Assembly: GCF_037392515.1 (NCBI RefSeq)
Contig: NC_090285.1
Coordinates: forward strand, 1,863,501 to 1,927,500
DNA from: Haliotis asinina
Lineage: Eukaryota; Mollusca; Gastropoda; Lepetellida; Haliotidae
DNA: 64,000 nucleotides
Reading direction: 5' to 3'
Under the pieces are notes generated by a model. It was not told the origin of the DNA, did not search any database, and was given only the letters and a program-made list of their open reading frames with translations. Within the stretch, counting starts at the first letter, position 1, and each line of letters starts with the position of its first letter. Positions 22,300-34,966 of this stretch are shown here, in pieces. Made by a program: the position numbers and the translations under genes.

Positions 22300-25200
22300 A
22301 TGGATGACAATGGGTATGACATCGGACCACAGGATGAAGAATATCAAAATGGATTGGAAATGGACTTGACAACAGATAATCCTCCTGATGTAGGTTTCCA
22401 GAGTCCGTTCGACGTCAGTCATGAGAACAACATTTCCTCGATGCCCCCTGAATACACCCAACATCGAGTGTATGGAACCAACCATATGGTGTGGCGCAGG
22501 ATAGTCGAGGAGCCCATTGACATGACGCCCCCAGAGCAGAACCCTCTCAACAGAGCTGATGTTTGTTCGGAACCTGTAGACATTGTCACAAATCCTTTGC
22601 ATGTTGAAGGTAATCGGTTAAAAACATTTGAAGGTAAATGGCCGGCACACCCTCCTGTCACCCCCAAGGCTTTGGCCCGGGATGGGTTTTATTATGTAGG
22701 CCCTGGGGACAGAGTGAAGTGTGTTTTTTGTATGGGAGTACTGAAGCTATGGGAGAAGGGAGATGTTGTTTCGGAAGAGCACAAGAAACACTATCCCCAC
22801 TGTGTGGTACACAGGGCTCGAGCAGCTTGTCACCAGACAGCACCCAGCAGCCATCAGGTAGCGCAGGCAGACAGCCTGGGCATTGTGAGAAATAACCCCA
22901 AACATCCTCAATATGCAGTGGAGTCAACACGCCTGAGAACATTCAAAGACTGGCCCAGTCAAATGAAACAGAAGCCCGAGGACTTGGCAAAGGCTGGGAT
23001 GTATTATTTGGGTAAATACTTTCTTCAGCCTCAATGACTCAATGCTGTAATTAACTGTAGATGAGTTCATGGTGAATCTTTTCTAACTACTAGTCCAAAT
23101 ATGTTTTTCAGTCGTTGATTTATGGACAATGTGTTATCCCAGATATAGCATGTATGCAGAGATTTCTTCTTGTGTATCATATGATTCTTAACCATGATAC
23201 TTATCAAAGTTTCAAATTGAACATAAGTCAGCTAGTCTCAGATGTTAGATGTTCAGGAATGTCTAGTGACGCTGAAGAGTGAAGGAACACTTTTCTCTGT
23301 TGTTTGTATTTGTTGCTGACAAGTGTAAATATAAATCAGTAAATATAAATCCATTATTAATGGATTTGAATGCAAATTGTCATAAAATGCAGAAACAAGG
23401 CACATGCCATGATGTCTGTTTATGCTATGTTTATGAATTAATTTCTTGAACTGGTGGATCGTTAATTACACTGTGATGCTTGTTCCTGTGTTTGTGATCC
23501 TCCTCCAGACTGCATATCCCATTTCATGGTTATAGGGAAGGGGGACAGAGCAAAGTGTTTTTCCTGTGGCGGTGTCCTCAGCAACTGGGACCCAACTGAT
23601 GATCCCATGGCAGAACATGAAAGGTGGTTTCCCGACTGTCCCTTTGTCAAACTTGTCAAGGGAGACAATTCATCAGGCCCCAAGGTACAGACTGTTCCGT
23701 TATCAAAATGTTTCATTAAACACTTCCATAAGTATGTTTAGAATATTATTGTTAACACCCTGTTGTATTCCTTTGTTGAAAAGCTTGCTGGCTTCTGTGG
23801 TACACTTGCAAGACACCAGCCGTACTGTATACTCTGGTAACAAACATCTGAACCACAGGTTGACTGGTTGGTTTGTTGTTTAATAAGGCACACATCAATA
23901 TTCCAGATACATGGCTTAGGTCAGAAAATAAACTACAGGTAGTTAATCAACATATAAAGTGGACATTCTGCCATGAATTTATTTGGGAAGTGCTAGATTC
24001 TGATTGCTTAGTTAAAGGCATGAAATATCAGACGTGCCTTAGTTTGATGATGTCCATATGATGAGTGAGACATTACAGGCTGCTTGTTTATGTCTTCAGA
24101 ATGGCACTGCTGTAACTGATGCAGGTAATATTTTTTCTTTGTTACTTTAAGCATAGAAATGTTTATGTTTCCTTTCACAAGTCACAAATCCGTGATAGTG
24201 GACTTGCAAGTGAATTATTGCTCTGAGTTAATTAGATTGCAGGGATTTATATAGGTGTCCAAGCTAAATTCCGTTGGCAATCAAGTTACAAAATATCATT
24301 GTTTGGTTCAGTTACTGAGTCCATGACATACACACCTGTGATAATTTGTAATTCCAAACTTGGAATGTTTAAGATTTGCTGCAGATTTGGAGATGATAAT
24401 GGCAGGATAGGATATGGCATTTTTATGCCTGAATTTCTATGAGCTGAAGTTGCGATCATTGTGCAAGGCATGAGGACCCTCTCTTGTGCCTGTTTGGGCA
24501 ATGCTCAGATGGGAACTAGAGCACATTCTCTTCTTCATCATGCTTCAGATCAATTTGTGAAGAATGCACCAGTCCAGGCGTTGATCGACCATGGTTACAA
24601 GCTAGAGGACATCAGTAAAGCCATTGAGGATCTGCATATGGATGGAGGTAGGTTGTCCTGCACGATGCTGCAGGGGCTTCATTGTTGTGTTTTGCAGCAG
24701 AGTCAATACACATGATGGCTACCTGTGACCACTGTGCATAAAGGTTTCCAAATTTGGCTAAAAGCCGCAGAATAGTTCTTAATTTAGAAACTAAGCAAAA
24801 CGATTACAAAAATAGTTGAGAATACGATATTGTTGGCATGACACAGTTTTTATCATTAAGCTGTTTATAGGATGAACATTTTAATCATTCCATAATCTTG
24901 CATGACTTAAAATCTATTATAGCTTCAGTCAGAGAGAGTGATATGATTAAAAAATTACCCTGTGAATTTTACTGGCCTCAAGAACAATGTCCCACATCTA
25001 AGAAGCCTGTATATATTGTGGCTTATGATTGCCATATTGGCTGCTGAGAATCCCCACTGGACAGTGTTGAACGATCATTTCACACCTGTTCTGATACCGC
25101 TGAGGATGCAGGATCAAAATGCTCTTGAGCAGCTCATGCTTGTCGCAAGAGATGAAATAGGGGATCTAGTTGTCATGCATGATCACTCTCTAGACACATA

Positions 25201-25901
25201 GAAGTGCACTGAAATTAATCTATGCTCTTGATCTCATCCTCTGGATTGTCTTGTCCAGACGCTGTGTAATGTTGTGGACTGTTTTGGGCTGCAACGCAGA
25301 GAACATGGATTGTCCAAGTTTGCCATTGCTGCTATGTATAGGACGTTCCAAACACACTTAGGGAGACAAGTGGTGAATGGTTACCTCGTCTCTGCATGCA
25401 ATTAATGTCTGGACTTTGAAAAACTGAGCAGTGTGCATGTTTATTCCTGATTGGATTTTTGTCCACAGTTGGTCAAGATTCAATACCATCGGCTGTAGCC
25501 ATATTAGAAAAGATAGAGGAGAGGTCCCAAACACAGACCAGGATGATGACTGAAAATGGACACTCACAAACTAATGACGGTAAGGCTTTCTGTAGATGAA
25601 GGCAAGCTGAAACAAAAGGTGATAACATGCTCAATTCTGGTTGTATATAAGCCTCTCTTTCACTGACTTAAAAGGGTGAAGATGATCATTGGTACTGTCT
25701 TCAGATGTACAAGCGCTGCTGAATGAGAACCGGGAGCTGAAGGAGCAGCGTCTGTGTAAGGTATGTCTGGAGAAGGAGATCAGCGTCATCTTCCTGCCCT
25801 GTGGCCACCTCACCTGCTGCAGCCAGTGTGCTACATCACTGTCAGAGTGCCCCATATGTCGCACCAAGATCAATGGGTCTGCCAAAGCTTATTGGCTGTG
25901 A
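22300..25901 (+). CDS. Inhibitor of apoptosis protein (BIR-BIR-UBA-RING), XIAP/BIRC2-like E3 ligase
   Basis: Exons: 22300-23011, 23536-23684, 24100-24124, 24549-24647, 25469-25579, 25705-25901; all junctions are GT-AG and phases agree, giving 430 residues. BIR1 spans about 104-172 with zinc ligands C141, C144, H161, C168. BIR2 spans about 207-276 with C245, C248, H265, C272 and is split by intron 1. A UBA domain (about 297-329) carries ALIDHGYKLEDISKAIEDL. The C-terminal RING has C383, C386, C398, H400, C404, C407, C414, C417. IAPs bind caspases or their activators through BIRs and ubiquitinate targets through the RING. The first 100 residues are acidic and low in structure. Exon 3 is only 25 nt. 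XIAP has three BIRs; two BIRs plus UBA plus RING is common in molluscs. I cannot assign an orthologue among BIRC2, BIRC3 and XIAP. Confidence 0.93.
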
Positions 25902-26855
25902 GAACCAATATGAACCAGTTCAGAAGTTCCTGTGTGTGGGAGACTATTATCAGATTATCAATATTGTCTATCATACTGTATGATGTGTGCAACCAGCAAC
26001 ACTTGTGTGATAGTGTTAGACATGTCTGGAGGTTGTATCAGGTGTGCTGCATCATAACAGTATTGGAATCCTGGCCCCTCCACATGCGGAACTGTTAAGT
26101 TGAGGATCTGTACATCTGACCTTTCTGAGTGTTGCTAAGTTAGCTCAGACGATTTCTAAGGATGTCATTACACCAGAAAATTAATGCATGATTCCAGTCT
26201 CAAAACTAAATGCTGGAGTTCAACTCAGAGAAGCCAACAAGCCAAGCTCTGCACTGTAACTGGCGTCTGTCATGTGTCCAGAGGCAAACTGAAGAGACAA
26301 CTCCCTTGTTTTCTTTTGGATTATATTCTTTTGGATGTATTATCATCCAGATACGTGAGCTAGTAATACCTCTCTTATGCCTGTAGTGCTGTATGTTACA
26401 CATGACACTGTCGTAGTACATCATCTGTCCAATTGTACTAAACAGTAAGTGCATCTTTTGCTTGATAACGGTGTTAGAATCAACACGTCACATCTACTAC
26501 AAGAAAGAAGACGTCTATCCATAAAAGCCTTCATCCTAAACAATAAGTGAACTGATAGGCTTGCAAGTATTCCTGACTTCTCATGGGTTGGTTACAGGAA
26601 TAAGTCTGGTCATTTGATAATGTACCATTTGTTTATAGACCCACTTATTATAGTGCTTTATTACAAACACTGTGAAAATGGCTGTGATTTAAGATTTTGT
26701 GTCCGAACCCGTTTGAATGTTGTATATTTGTGACTTGTATATCTCCATCTTAGACTCAGTTATCTAATATTTGTCATTTTATGTACAGTTATACTCTTCC
26801 AAATCGTTAAATGTGTTGGCAGAGAGATCTGTTTAAATTTACTCTGCGTGTGTGC
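25902..26855. other. IAP 3' flank
   Basis: Presumed 3'UTR and intergenic DNA. Open frames here have no recognisable similarity. I saw no clear AATAAA close to the stop codon. Confidence 0.35.
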
Positions 26856-27153
26856 GATCCAGCAAGAAGATGAAGCAGGAGCTCAACATGACACTTTTGA
26901 CAGGTATGTAATGGCTTGTCAGTGAAAACATTATATCATAATTAGTGTATTCTGACTAAAACTTTCTCTCTCTGTAGCACAGGCACATGCACACGCACGC
27001 GCGCGCGTGCGTGCCTGTGCCTGTGCCTGTGCTACAGAGAGAGAAAGTTTTAGTCAGAATACACTAATTATGATATAATGTTTTCACTGACAAGCCATTA
27101 CATACCTGTCAAAAGTGTCATGTTGAGCTCCTGCTTCATCTTCTTGCTGGATC
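26856..27153. repeat. 298-bp palindrome
   Basis: Left arm about 26856-26987 and right arm about 27022-27153 are perfect or near-perfect reverse complements, from GATCCAGCAAGAAG to its complement. The centre is a GC/GT microsatellite (CACACGCACGCGCGCGCGTG). No transposon ends or target duplications are visible. Confidence 0.85.
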
Positions 27154-29146
27154 AGTTGTTTCAGACAGTTTGTAAACATTGTGACACCAGTTTCTCAGTA
27201 TATGTACAACCGAGAGGAGCTGTGACAATTGTTATAGATAAGTGATTAAATTGAACTATGTAGCAAAACACTAGATGTATTCATCTCTAATGAGTTAATT
27301 AATATGAGTTAATTTCAGTGTTTGTTTTTTCTGATCTACAGATTGTTTTATCTCACTTTTAATACACTATAGTTAGATGTATTTAAACATGTCTATTCAT
27401 ATATATGTTTATGCAAACTTAAGGGTAAGAAGGCAGGTGATGGATGACATAATGTTGGATATCTGTTATATGTGTACCATCATCAGATTGTCTGGTGCAT
27501 TGTTTACAAGTAGCTGTAACAATGCTGACATAGCTTCCATCATCTGATTGTTTGGTTCATTGTTTTTAGGTAGCTGTAACATTGCAAACATTATTTATGA
27601 AACTGCATTATTAGCAGAAAATGCAGCTGTAACTCACAACCACAAGAAAGCTGCAATGTTTATATACTGCCTGACCACCAATGGCGGTTTAATAGATCTG
27701 TTGGTAACCTTTGCCAGTCAGAAAATCATTGCAAGATTTTGATGGTGCTCTCTTGTAACTACAAACAGATGAAAACAGGTTGTGATCCTTGGACAGTCTG
27801 AACCATACCCTGCGTGTCCAGTGTGGAGGAACTTACCACACGTGCATGTGGCCAGGTGGACCAAACGCTGGTTAAAATGTTCGCCCAAGTACAACTGTGG
27901 TCCCCAGTGGGATACAACACAGTCTACAACTTCATCAAGGTGTATATGTTTACATATATATGGTTATATGTTTTCAGATGTCAGTGTCTCCCTTTGCATC
28001 ATACTGTTAGTAAAAACTCAGAAGATGGTTTGTGAGTGACATGTTTTCCAATTGTTTATGGGATTTCCCAGAAAATACTTCATGTGCTTAAAACTATCTG
28101 AAATGAACACACGAGAGAGAGAGAGAGAGGAGAGAGAGAGTACATGTTTGTTTTCTGTGTGTTTATTCTAGTTTTATTTTATGTTTTTATTCAGATTTTG
28201 GTGCCATCTGGGATTGGAACCTGCACTCTCAGAGTATCTTGGTATCATCCACACAGATATAAGTAGTAAAAATTGATATGGTTGCAGAAGTAAACGAAAT
28301 GTTGTGTGTATTATGAAGCATGGACATACTTTAGTTTTTATGTATGTCAGACATATTCAAAAATGTACATGCCTTTGGAATTCATTTGACATATATCCGT
28401 TTGCCTGTAGCCGTAATCTTCTAATTTACCTATAGAATTAGGTGAGTGGACTTAACTACTTGAATTCCTTCAAATGTGCCACACGTGATCGCATGTCAAA
28501 GTTAGTGACCATATCCTCCACCTCCTCTTTCTTAGTAAAGTACAAATTCTAGTACCATCCGGGACAGTCAGTTGTTCTTATTCATTTCGTATGTATGTTT
28601 GCCATTCTTCTGTAACACTGTGAAAAGGAATCTCTGCATTAAAAATGCGTGGATATTATCAATGTCGGAACAGACCCTTCATATCCGATTTCAGTTCAAT
28701 GTATTTTACTTTATCGTCCGCTATGATCACTCGTCCAACAGATGAGGCGCTGTTTAAGCCGCTGTTTTATGTGATATGGATTAGTTCGATATTACAGTTG
28801 TTAATCACAGCACGTTCCTCTCTTTTTGATTCCATAGCTATTTCTTTTACGGGTTGTAGGGTTTCCAGCCCGCCGATGTCACAGACATGGCGCCTCCATC
28901 CAGTTAGATTGCTTCCATAGACTGCTGGCACATGTCATATGAACGAAATATAGAAAACCCTCGCATCGGAAACGGACGCTGAAAGTCGTACAGCGTGTCG
29001 TTGTCAAAGATGCAATCCTGGCATATTTTATCAAACTCATTCAAAAATCATTTTGTTTTACCTTACATTTGAATTTGACCAGTTTAACATTCAATAAACA
29101 GCTGCAGTGAAACATTGTCAGAGTACGATACATGCCCCTGGATGCA
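27154..29146. other. Intergenic, no gene seen
   Basis: Contains a short GA microsatellite at about 28111-28140 and, near 28190-28250, a worn minus-strand fragment of the tRNA-Leu-like SINE. Open frames at 27548-27742, 27782-28039 and 28645-28920 are unrecognised and probably chance. Confidence 0.4.
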
Positions 29147-29453
29147 GGATCAGTGAAGATCAGTGCATGTTAGAACTGATCTTCAGCAAGACATGCGTGT
29201 CGTAATCGGCGACTAACGGGATCAGGTGGTCAGGCTAGCTGACCTGGTTGACACGTCTTGGATACCGTGTCCGAAATGCGTAGATGTATGCTCATGTTTG
29301 TTTGTCAGATCCAGATTCGATTACTGACGCCATACACCTGGAATAGTGTTTGTTTGTCAGGTTCAGACTTGATTACTGACGCCATACACCTGGAATAGTG
29401 TTTGTTTGTCAGGTTCAGACTTGATTACTGACGCCATACACCCGGAATAGTGT
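29147..29453 (+). repeat. SINE fragment with internal 57-bp tandem amplification
   Basis: A diverged plus-strand fragment of the (CTCA)n-tailed SINE (CGGCGACTAACGGGATCAGG and following). Its 3' part, GTTTGTTTGTCAGGTTCAGA, is present three times in tandem at about 29297-29453 with a 57-bp period. Confidence 0.65.
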
Positions 29454-29635
29454 TTATTCCGGCGCAAAACAACAATCTGGATGCAATAGTTGACAGTGGC
29501 GACGCTGGTTTAGATACTTCGAAGGATACTCGGTCCTTATTCCTGCTGGAGAGAGAGGCTGACAATATATTTGCTCTTGGTCATCGACAACTAATTATAC
29601 CCACGATCAGCACAGATACATACCTAGAAACATAA

Positions 29636-30288
29636 TGTCATAGACTAAAGCATTTCAATAAGTTTCCTTAAAACTTCATTTATTCAAACAATCTATTTGT
29701 TTCAATATAAGTCCAAATTGCACCGAAATTCTATCCCCTTTGTCTATGTAATGTATTCAGCAAACATTCGGTGTATCCCCTCTTATCATAAACCCCCCTC
29801 CGGGCAGGACCCTTAATTCTCAAACGCTATCAATACATGTCAATTAACACCTCCCTACGTCGGCGAATCTTACGTATGTACATGTGCATGGGCCAGTGAT
29901 CTTGCACAATGTGACGTAATGGCCCTGTGTATAAAAACCTGACTGATATGGTCAGTCGACAGACCAACCGGCGGGACCATCCAGCGAGACCAACCAGCAA
30001 GACCAACCATGGAGACTAGATCATCGACAGAAGTGGACGGATTGTGCGTCTAGTCGGGGTGTCGGCCAAGGCCGTCGCCCCACCTACGACTACGTCGACG
30101 ATGAAGAATCGCCGTCGGACTTCTGAATGTGTGTAAGTGACAGAGCGGGTCTCCACATCGGGATCATTGGCCATTCAGTCCTGATGTGCGTTCTGTCACA
30201 TGTCTACCACTGAATTTTGTCTACCGTGACTCTTGTCCACCATCCTAAACTACCACCCGAGAGCGACCACGACGATCGCTCTTGGACA
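29636..30288 (+). repeat. 5' LTR
   Basis: Terminal repeat TGTCATAG...TTGGACA with a TATA box at 29930-29936; transcription would start about 25-30 bp downstream. Confidence 0.85.
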
Positions 30289-31925
30289 GATGGTGGAGAA
30301 ATATCCGGGTAGCGTGAGTTTGCTGTGACTCACGCACGATTCCCCTACCCTAACTCGCAGCAAAGCAACTGGTGGTTTAGAAATGGTGGTTGACAAGAGC
30401 AGGGTCAACGTCGGGCGCCATGTTGGCGGAAGAACGAAGACCTTAGACAGACAGCCGACCCGACGGTCATCAGCGAAACAGCAGCTCATAGCCGGCAAAC
30501 CTCAGCACTTCCACTAAATCATCGAAAACAACAAGACCCAGCAAAGTCCATTTGTCAGTACAACAACCGTCAACGTCATGCGTCAAGATCAAGTCAGCAA
30601 CTACTACTCCCTACTCTGTGTATGTGACAATACATGTGGACGTTTGTTCGAACTATCTCAAAGTTTTACTGTGTATACATTTCTCTCGGACGTTCTTGTA
30701 CATCTCAGGTATGTCAATCTTATCCAACCATTGTTTTACATGTGTTTATATATGTCATATTTTTCATCCACTGAGTACGTATTGCAATCTGTACCTGATG
30801 TTATGAGACGTGCATCTCTATTAGGTGAAGTTTTTGAAGTCGGTTAGGCACTTACTCTACTATACATATTCTTGCATTTACACATTTAATGCAGATCAAC
30901 GCTATCTGCGGGTCCCGAGTCGTCCCACTCAAATCAGACTCCCGGTTTCAAGGATTTTTCTATCAATTTGTACCTCTATAACTATTACTATAGACAATAG
31001 CTTATAACGAGCTATGCAATACTGTAATTATTCTTCGTGAAAACGTCTAAATCTTTTTATGTGGTAAAAGCAGTCGTTGAAGTATAATAAGCTATGTCTC
31101 TCCAAGCATATTTGATGGAGACTGTTTATCCAGTCTACATCCTACTTCGTTTTGCCAACGTGTTTGTGCTTAGTTATGATACCGGCGAAAATTTAGTATC
31201 CATGTGCATAATACTTTCTATGGTAACTGGCACACAATATACAATTCGCTGAAATATCTACGAGCCAATTTCACTTGAATTAATTTGTCATCAACTTTCG
31301 GTTTAGACTTTTGAAGTTGGTTAGGTTTATTTTTTTTCTCATGCCAATTCTACTTTTAGTGCAGATCACATCTACATCTGCTAGCCTTGTCGAGTCTAGG
31401 CTCACCAATATAAGACTCCCAATTTCAAAGATCTTACTGTTGTCATGAAAATATTACATTCAAATGCAAACGACGACGCATTACGCACATTCTGTTTTTG
31501 TTCCTGTAAGTCATACGTGTACTTATCAGTCTGGTATTCCGACTGTATGGTCGACCGTGAGCAGGATTTTGCCGCTCGGTGGAAACGTCCAATGTTTTAT
31601 TTGTACGAGCTGGATAGCCGCTCACCTGTGTTTTTGTTAACGGCTGGAATCTCCGCTGACCTGTATTTTGTGTATAAACGTCCGGTATTGTTATTGTTAT
31701 GTTTCGCCTGACTAATGTTGACAATTCGATTCATATATTACTTTGACGTTCCTGTATATCTTATCTAATGCCATTACGATTATGTGACTTATGATCAATG
31801 CCTCTACCAGATATTGTCAACGCGTCAACGTTTCATGCAGTTTACCGTATACTTGTACATCCAATATTGTCATTATTTTCAAAAGGTGCTTTTGAGGACA
31901 AAAGCTCCACGACGTTCAGGGGTGT

Positions 31926-32656
31926 TGTCATAGACTAAAGCATTTCAATAAGTTTCCTTAAAACTTCATTTATTCAAACAATCTATTTGTTTCAATATAA
32001 GTCCAAATTGCACCGAAATTCTATCCCCTTTGTCTATGTAATGTATTCAGCAAACATTCGGTGTATCCCCTCTTATCATAAACCCCCCTCCGGGCAGGAC
32101 CCTTAATTCTCAAACGCTATCAATACATGTCAATTAACACCTCCCTACGTCGGCGAATCTTACGTATGTACATGTGCATGGGCCAGTGATCTTGCACAAT
32201 GTGACGTAATGGCCCTGTGTATAAAAACCTGACTGATATGGTCAGTCGACAGACCAACCGGCGGGACCATCCAGCGAGACCAACCAGCAAGACCAACCAT
32301 GGAGACTAGATCATCGACAGAAGTGGACGGATTGTGCGTCTAGTCGGGGTGTCGGCCAAGGCCGTCGCCCCACCTACGACTACGTCGACGATGAAGAATC
32401 GCCGTCGGACTTCTGAATGTGTGTAAGTGACAGAGCGGGTCTCCACATCGGGATCATTGGCCATTCAGTCCTGATGTGCGTTCTGTCACATGTTTACCAC
32501 TGTATTTTACCATTTTGACCATCCTTCGACCAAACAGTAATAAAACATGGCTGCTGCTGTCTTCAACTCTAACACCGACTCATGTCATCCCTGTCTCTTT
32601 TCCACCATCCTAAACTACCACCCGAGGGCGACGACCACGACGGACGTCCTTGGACA
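31926..32656 (+). repeat. 3' LTR
   Basis: Terminal repeat matching the 5' one, with an AATAAA near 32539 as the likely poly(A) signal. Confidence 0.85.
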
Positions 32657-32660
32657 ATAA

Positions 32661-33072
32661 CATGAAATTCCTAACGAGTTTCTGGGGATTTCGTTGATGT
32701 TGCTTTTAAAGAATTATACGAGTACTCGGACTGCGCTAAAAATAACAGAGGACAACATATGCTACTCCATATGAGCCAACTCTAGTATATGACTGGGATT
32801 TGGCTGTACGAGGGAGGTCCGTCTGATGTTGTGATATAACGTCGATCAACACCAAGGAATGAAAAGTTTCGATTTGCCCACGAAATAGATTCTCTTTGTG
32901 CGGGAATGAATTGATTACTTTAACACTGACGATAACAGGTCGCGAAGAGTGTCAGTAGATTGACATATAGTGTTAAAGTAAGTCTCAACTCTTTACAATT
33001 GTGATTTCACAATTCCATTTAGATTGTGATCTAATGTAACGTTACATTTGGGATTGCACTTTCTAGGTAAAG
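32661..33072. other. Intergenic, no gene seen
   Basis: Unremarkable AT-rich DNA between the LTR element and a SINE. Confidence 0.4.
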
Positions 33073-33203
33073 TTCAAATTCTAGTACTTTTTTTTAGTTG
33101 AGTCCCATCCGGAATTCGAACCCACGCAATCAGAGTCAGGCACTTAATTCATGGCCAACCCTCACAGTCAGCCACCTAACCCACCAAGCACCGCGACTTC
33201 CAC
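33073..33203 (-). mobile_element. tRNA-Leu-like SINE, copy 1
   Basis: Read on the minus strand it begins GTGGAAGTCGCGGTGCTTGG and carries a worn B box (GGGTTCGAATTCC), then ACTAGAATTTGAAC. It matches the copy at 34597-34725. Confidence 0.65.
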
Positions 33204-33424
33204 TAATTCTTTACAACTGATCTAAATGCGGTGCTGAAGAAACAATCTCTTTACAATGAGATCCGAGCTTTCTCATGAAATGCATCAGCGATATACAGGT
33301 ATTGAATTTGCATTGAATTAATGTTTTTTCGCGTTAATGTTTCCATTGATATTCATCTAAAACATACTACCGATGCTGGTAAAAACGTTTGCACCTTGGA
33401 ATCATATGACAACGTGATGGACCA

Positions 33425-33895
33425 ATTTTCAGCCTCAGTGCGGGCCTGTCATACCTTCAAACAATGACAGTAAACAAAGAGAGATCCTTGAACGATCAGG
33501 CCAGTCATATCTTCAAACAATGATAAGCAAGGGGAGATCCTCGAACGATCAGGCCCGTCATACATTCAGACAATGACAGTAAGCAAGGGGAGATCCACGA
33601 AAGATCAGGCCCGTCATACCTTTAAGTAACACAATAAGTGAAGGGAAAGCTTCGAGCCAAAGGTATCCTCGAACGATCAGGCCTGTCATATCTTCAAACA
33701 TATCAGTAAGCAAAGGGAGATCCTCGATCGATTAGCCCTGTTATACCATCAAACAACAACAGTAACCGCGGGGAGATCCTCGAACGATCAGGTCTGTCAT
33801 ACCTTTAAATCACAGCAGTCGGCAAAGGGACATCCTCGATCGATTAGCCCTGACATACCTTTAAAGCAATAACAGTAACCGCGGGGAGATCCCAG
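33425..33895. repeat. 60-bp tandem repeat
   Basis: About eight imperfect units built on GATCCTCGAACGATCAGGCC and TCATACCTTCAAACAATGAC, period close to 60 bp. Confidence 0.85.
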
Positions 33896-34239
33896 CCAGA
33901 AGTCAACCATGACCAAGAACACTTGAGACTTAACAATATGATTATCTGTTTCCGCTTCTATGTCTTCTTTATCACCGCCATTCAGTGCTATCACGCCCCA
34001 TCCTTTACCGATCACAGCTTGATTCGACTTCTTACTCCTGGACTAATTTGTAGTTTCTATTTGTTAATTGCCAATGCCAATCAGCGCCAGTTAACATCTG
34101 GCTCATTTGTTAACTGCCCGCCATTGTTAACTTACCAGTTTTGTTGTGCTCATGTATCTATCTTCCTCGTAGTAATCTTTTCACTTGATGATGAAAGAGG
34201 AAACGTGGTGTTTCTCGTAATAGGTCCACATCCACACAC

Positions 34240-34297
34240 GTTCACTTATATGATACGGAATATTGCGGAGTGTTGCGTAAAAATAAACTCACTCACT
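34240..34297 (+). mobile_element. 3' end fragment of the (CTCA)n-tailed SINE
   Basis: GATACGGAATATTGCGGAGT and GCGTAAAAATAAACTCACTC match the 3' end of the copy at 62800-63059. Confidence 0.55.
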
Positions 34298-34596
34298 CCC
34301 TTCTTATGGGCATTTTTTTGCCGTTCAAAGACTAAACGACGGTAACCGCGATCGCGACGTTTTACCATTGCTTCGTTCACTTGCTGTGACAGTCTCACTT
34401 CGATCACATACCACCTGTCTATTGCAATTTGCAAGTTGTTAATTGACCAATCTGCCAACAACCGCGAGCAATTAATAAGTTTAAAGAGAAACAGATTCAG
34501 AAACCGCTCGTTCCAAGATCGTATAAGAATAACAATTATTCATCTAGCCACTATATACACATACATATTTGGGCGGTTTTTATTGGTTAGCTCAAC
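34298..34596. other. Intergenic, no gene seen
   Basis: AT-rich sequence; open frames here are unrecognised. Confidence 0.35.
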
Positions 34597-34725
34597 AAAT
34601 TCTAGCACTTCTTGGCTGAGTCCCATCCGGGATTCAGGACTTGAACCCGCACCCTCAGAGTCGGGCACCTAATCGCCAGCACATAAAGTCAGCCGCCTAG
34701 CCAGCTCAGCCACCGCGACTTCCAC
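34597..34725 (-). mobile_element. tRNA-Leu-like SINE, copy 2
   Basis: On the minus strand the head reads GTCGCGGTGGCTGAGCTGGC (A-box region as in tRNA-Leu or tRNA-Ser) and a clean B box GGGTTCAAGTCC lies at 34637-34648. The 3' part is CGGATGGGACTCAGCCAAGA. Related copies or fragments: 33073-33203, 34967-35010 (+, head only), 50950-51060 (+). Confidence 0.75.
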
Positions 34726-34966
34726 AAAAAAATGAAAGTCGGACAACTGGTAGTCGAGACTTATCTAATATACGCTCAGAGTGATACACAAAGTCCGCAG
34801 TCTAGGCTACCAGAATATGACACCTGTTACATCTGACCACTTCCATAATGGCATTGCGTAATACAGTTTTCGGTCGTGGGATCCGTGCCAGTCTACACTT
34901 ATCAGAGGGGTAAACAAAGTACTCATTCTTGACTACCAATTGTGTGACTTCCAGTTTTTGTGGGAG

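Larger units (their letters stand above)
29636..32656 (+). mobile_element. Non-autonomous LTR retrotransposon (LARD/TRIM-like, probably Ty3/gypsy-derived)
   Basis: Two direct terminal repeats (29636-30288 and 31926-32656) start TGTCATAG and end CTTGGACA. ATAA flanks both outer ends (29632-29635 and 32657-32660), a 4-bp target duplication. A TATA box (TATAAAA) lies at 29930 and an AATAAA in the 3' repeat near 32539. A TGG-starting primer-site candidate follows the 5' repeat, and a purine-rich stretch precedes the 3' repeat. The interior (30289-31925) has no gag or pol. It contains a duplicated segment of about 130 bp (30832-30962 and 31311-31442). The two terminal repeats are almost identical where they align, so the insertion is young. 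Family assignment is an inference from the 4-bp duplication. Confidence 0.85.

Noticed and set aside
22419-22942. Antisense open frames over the IAP first exon
   Set aside because: Shadows of a well-supported exon.
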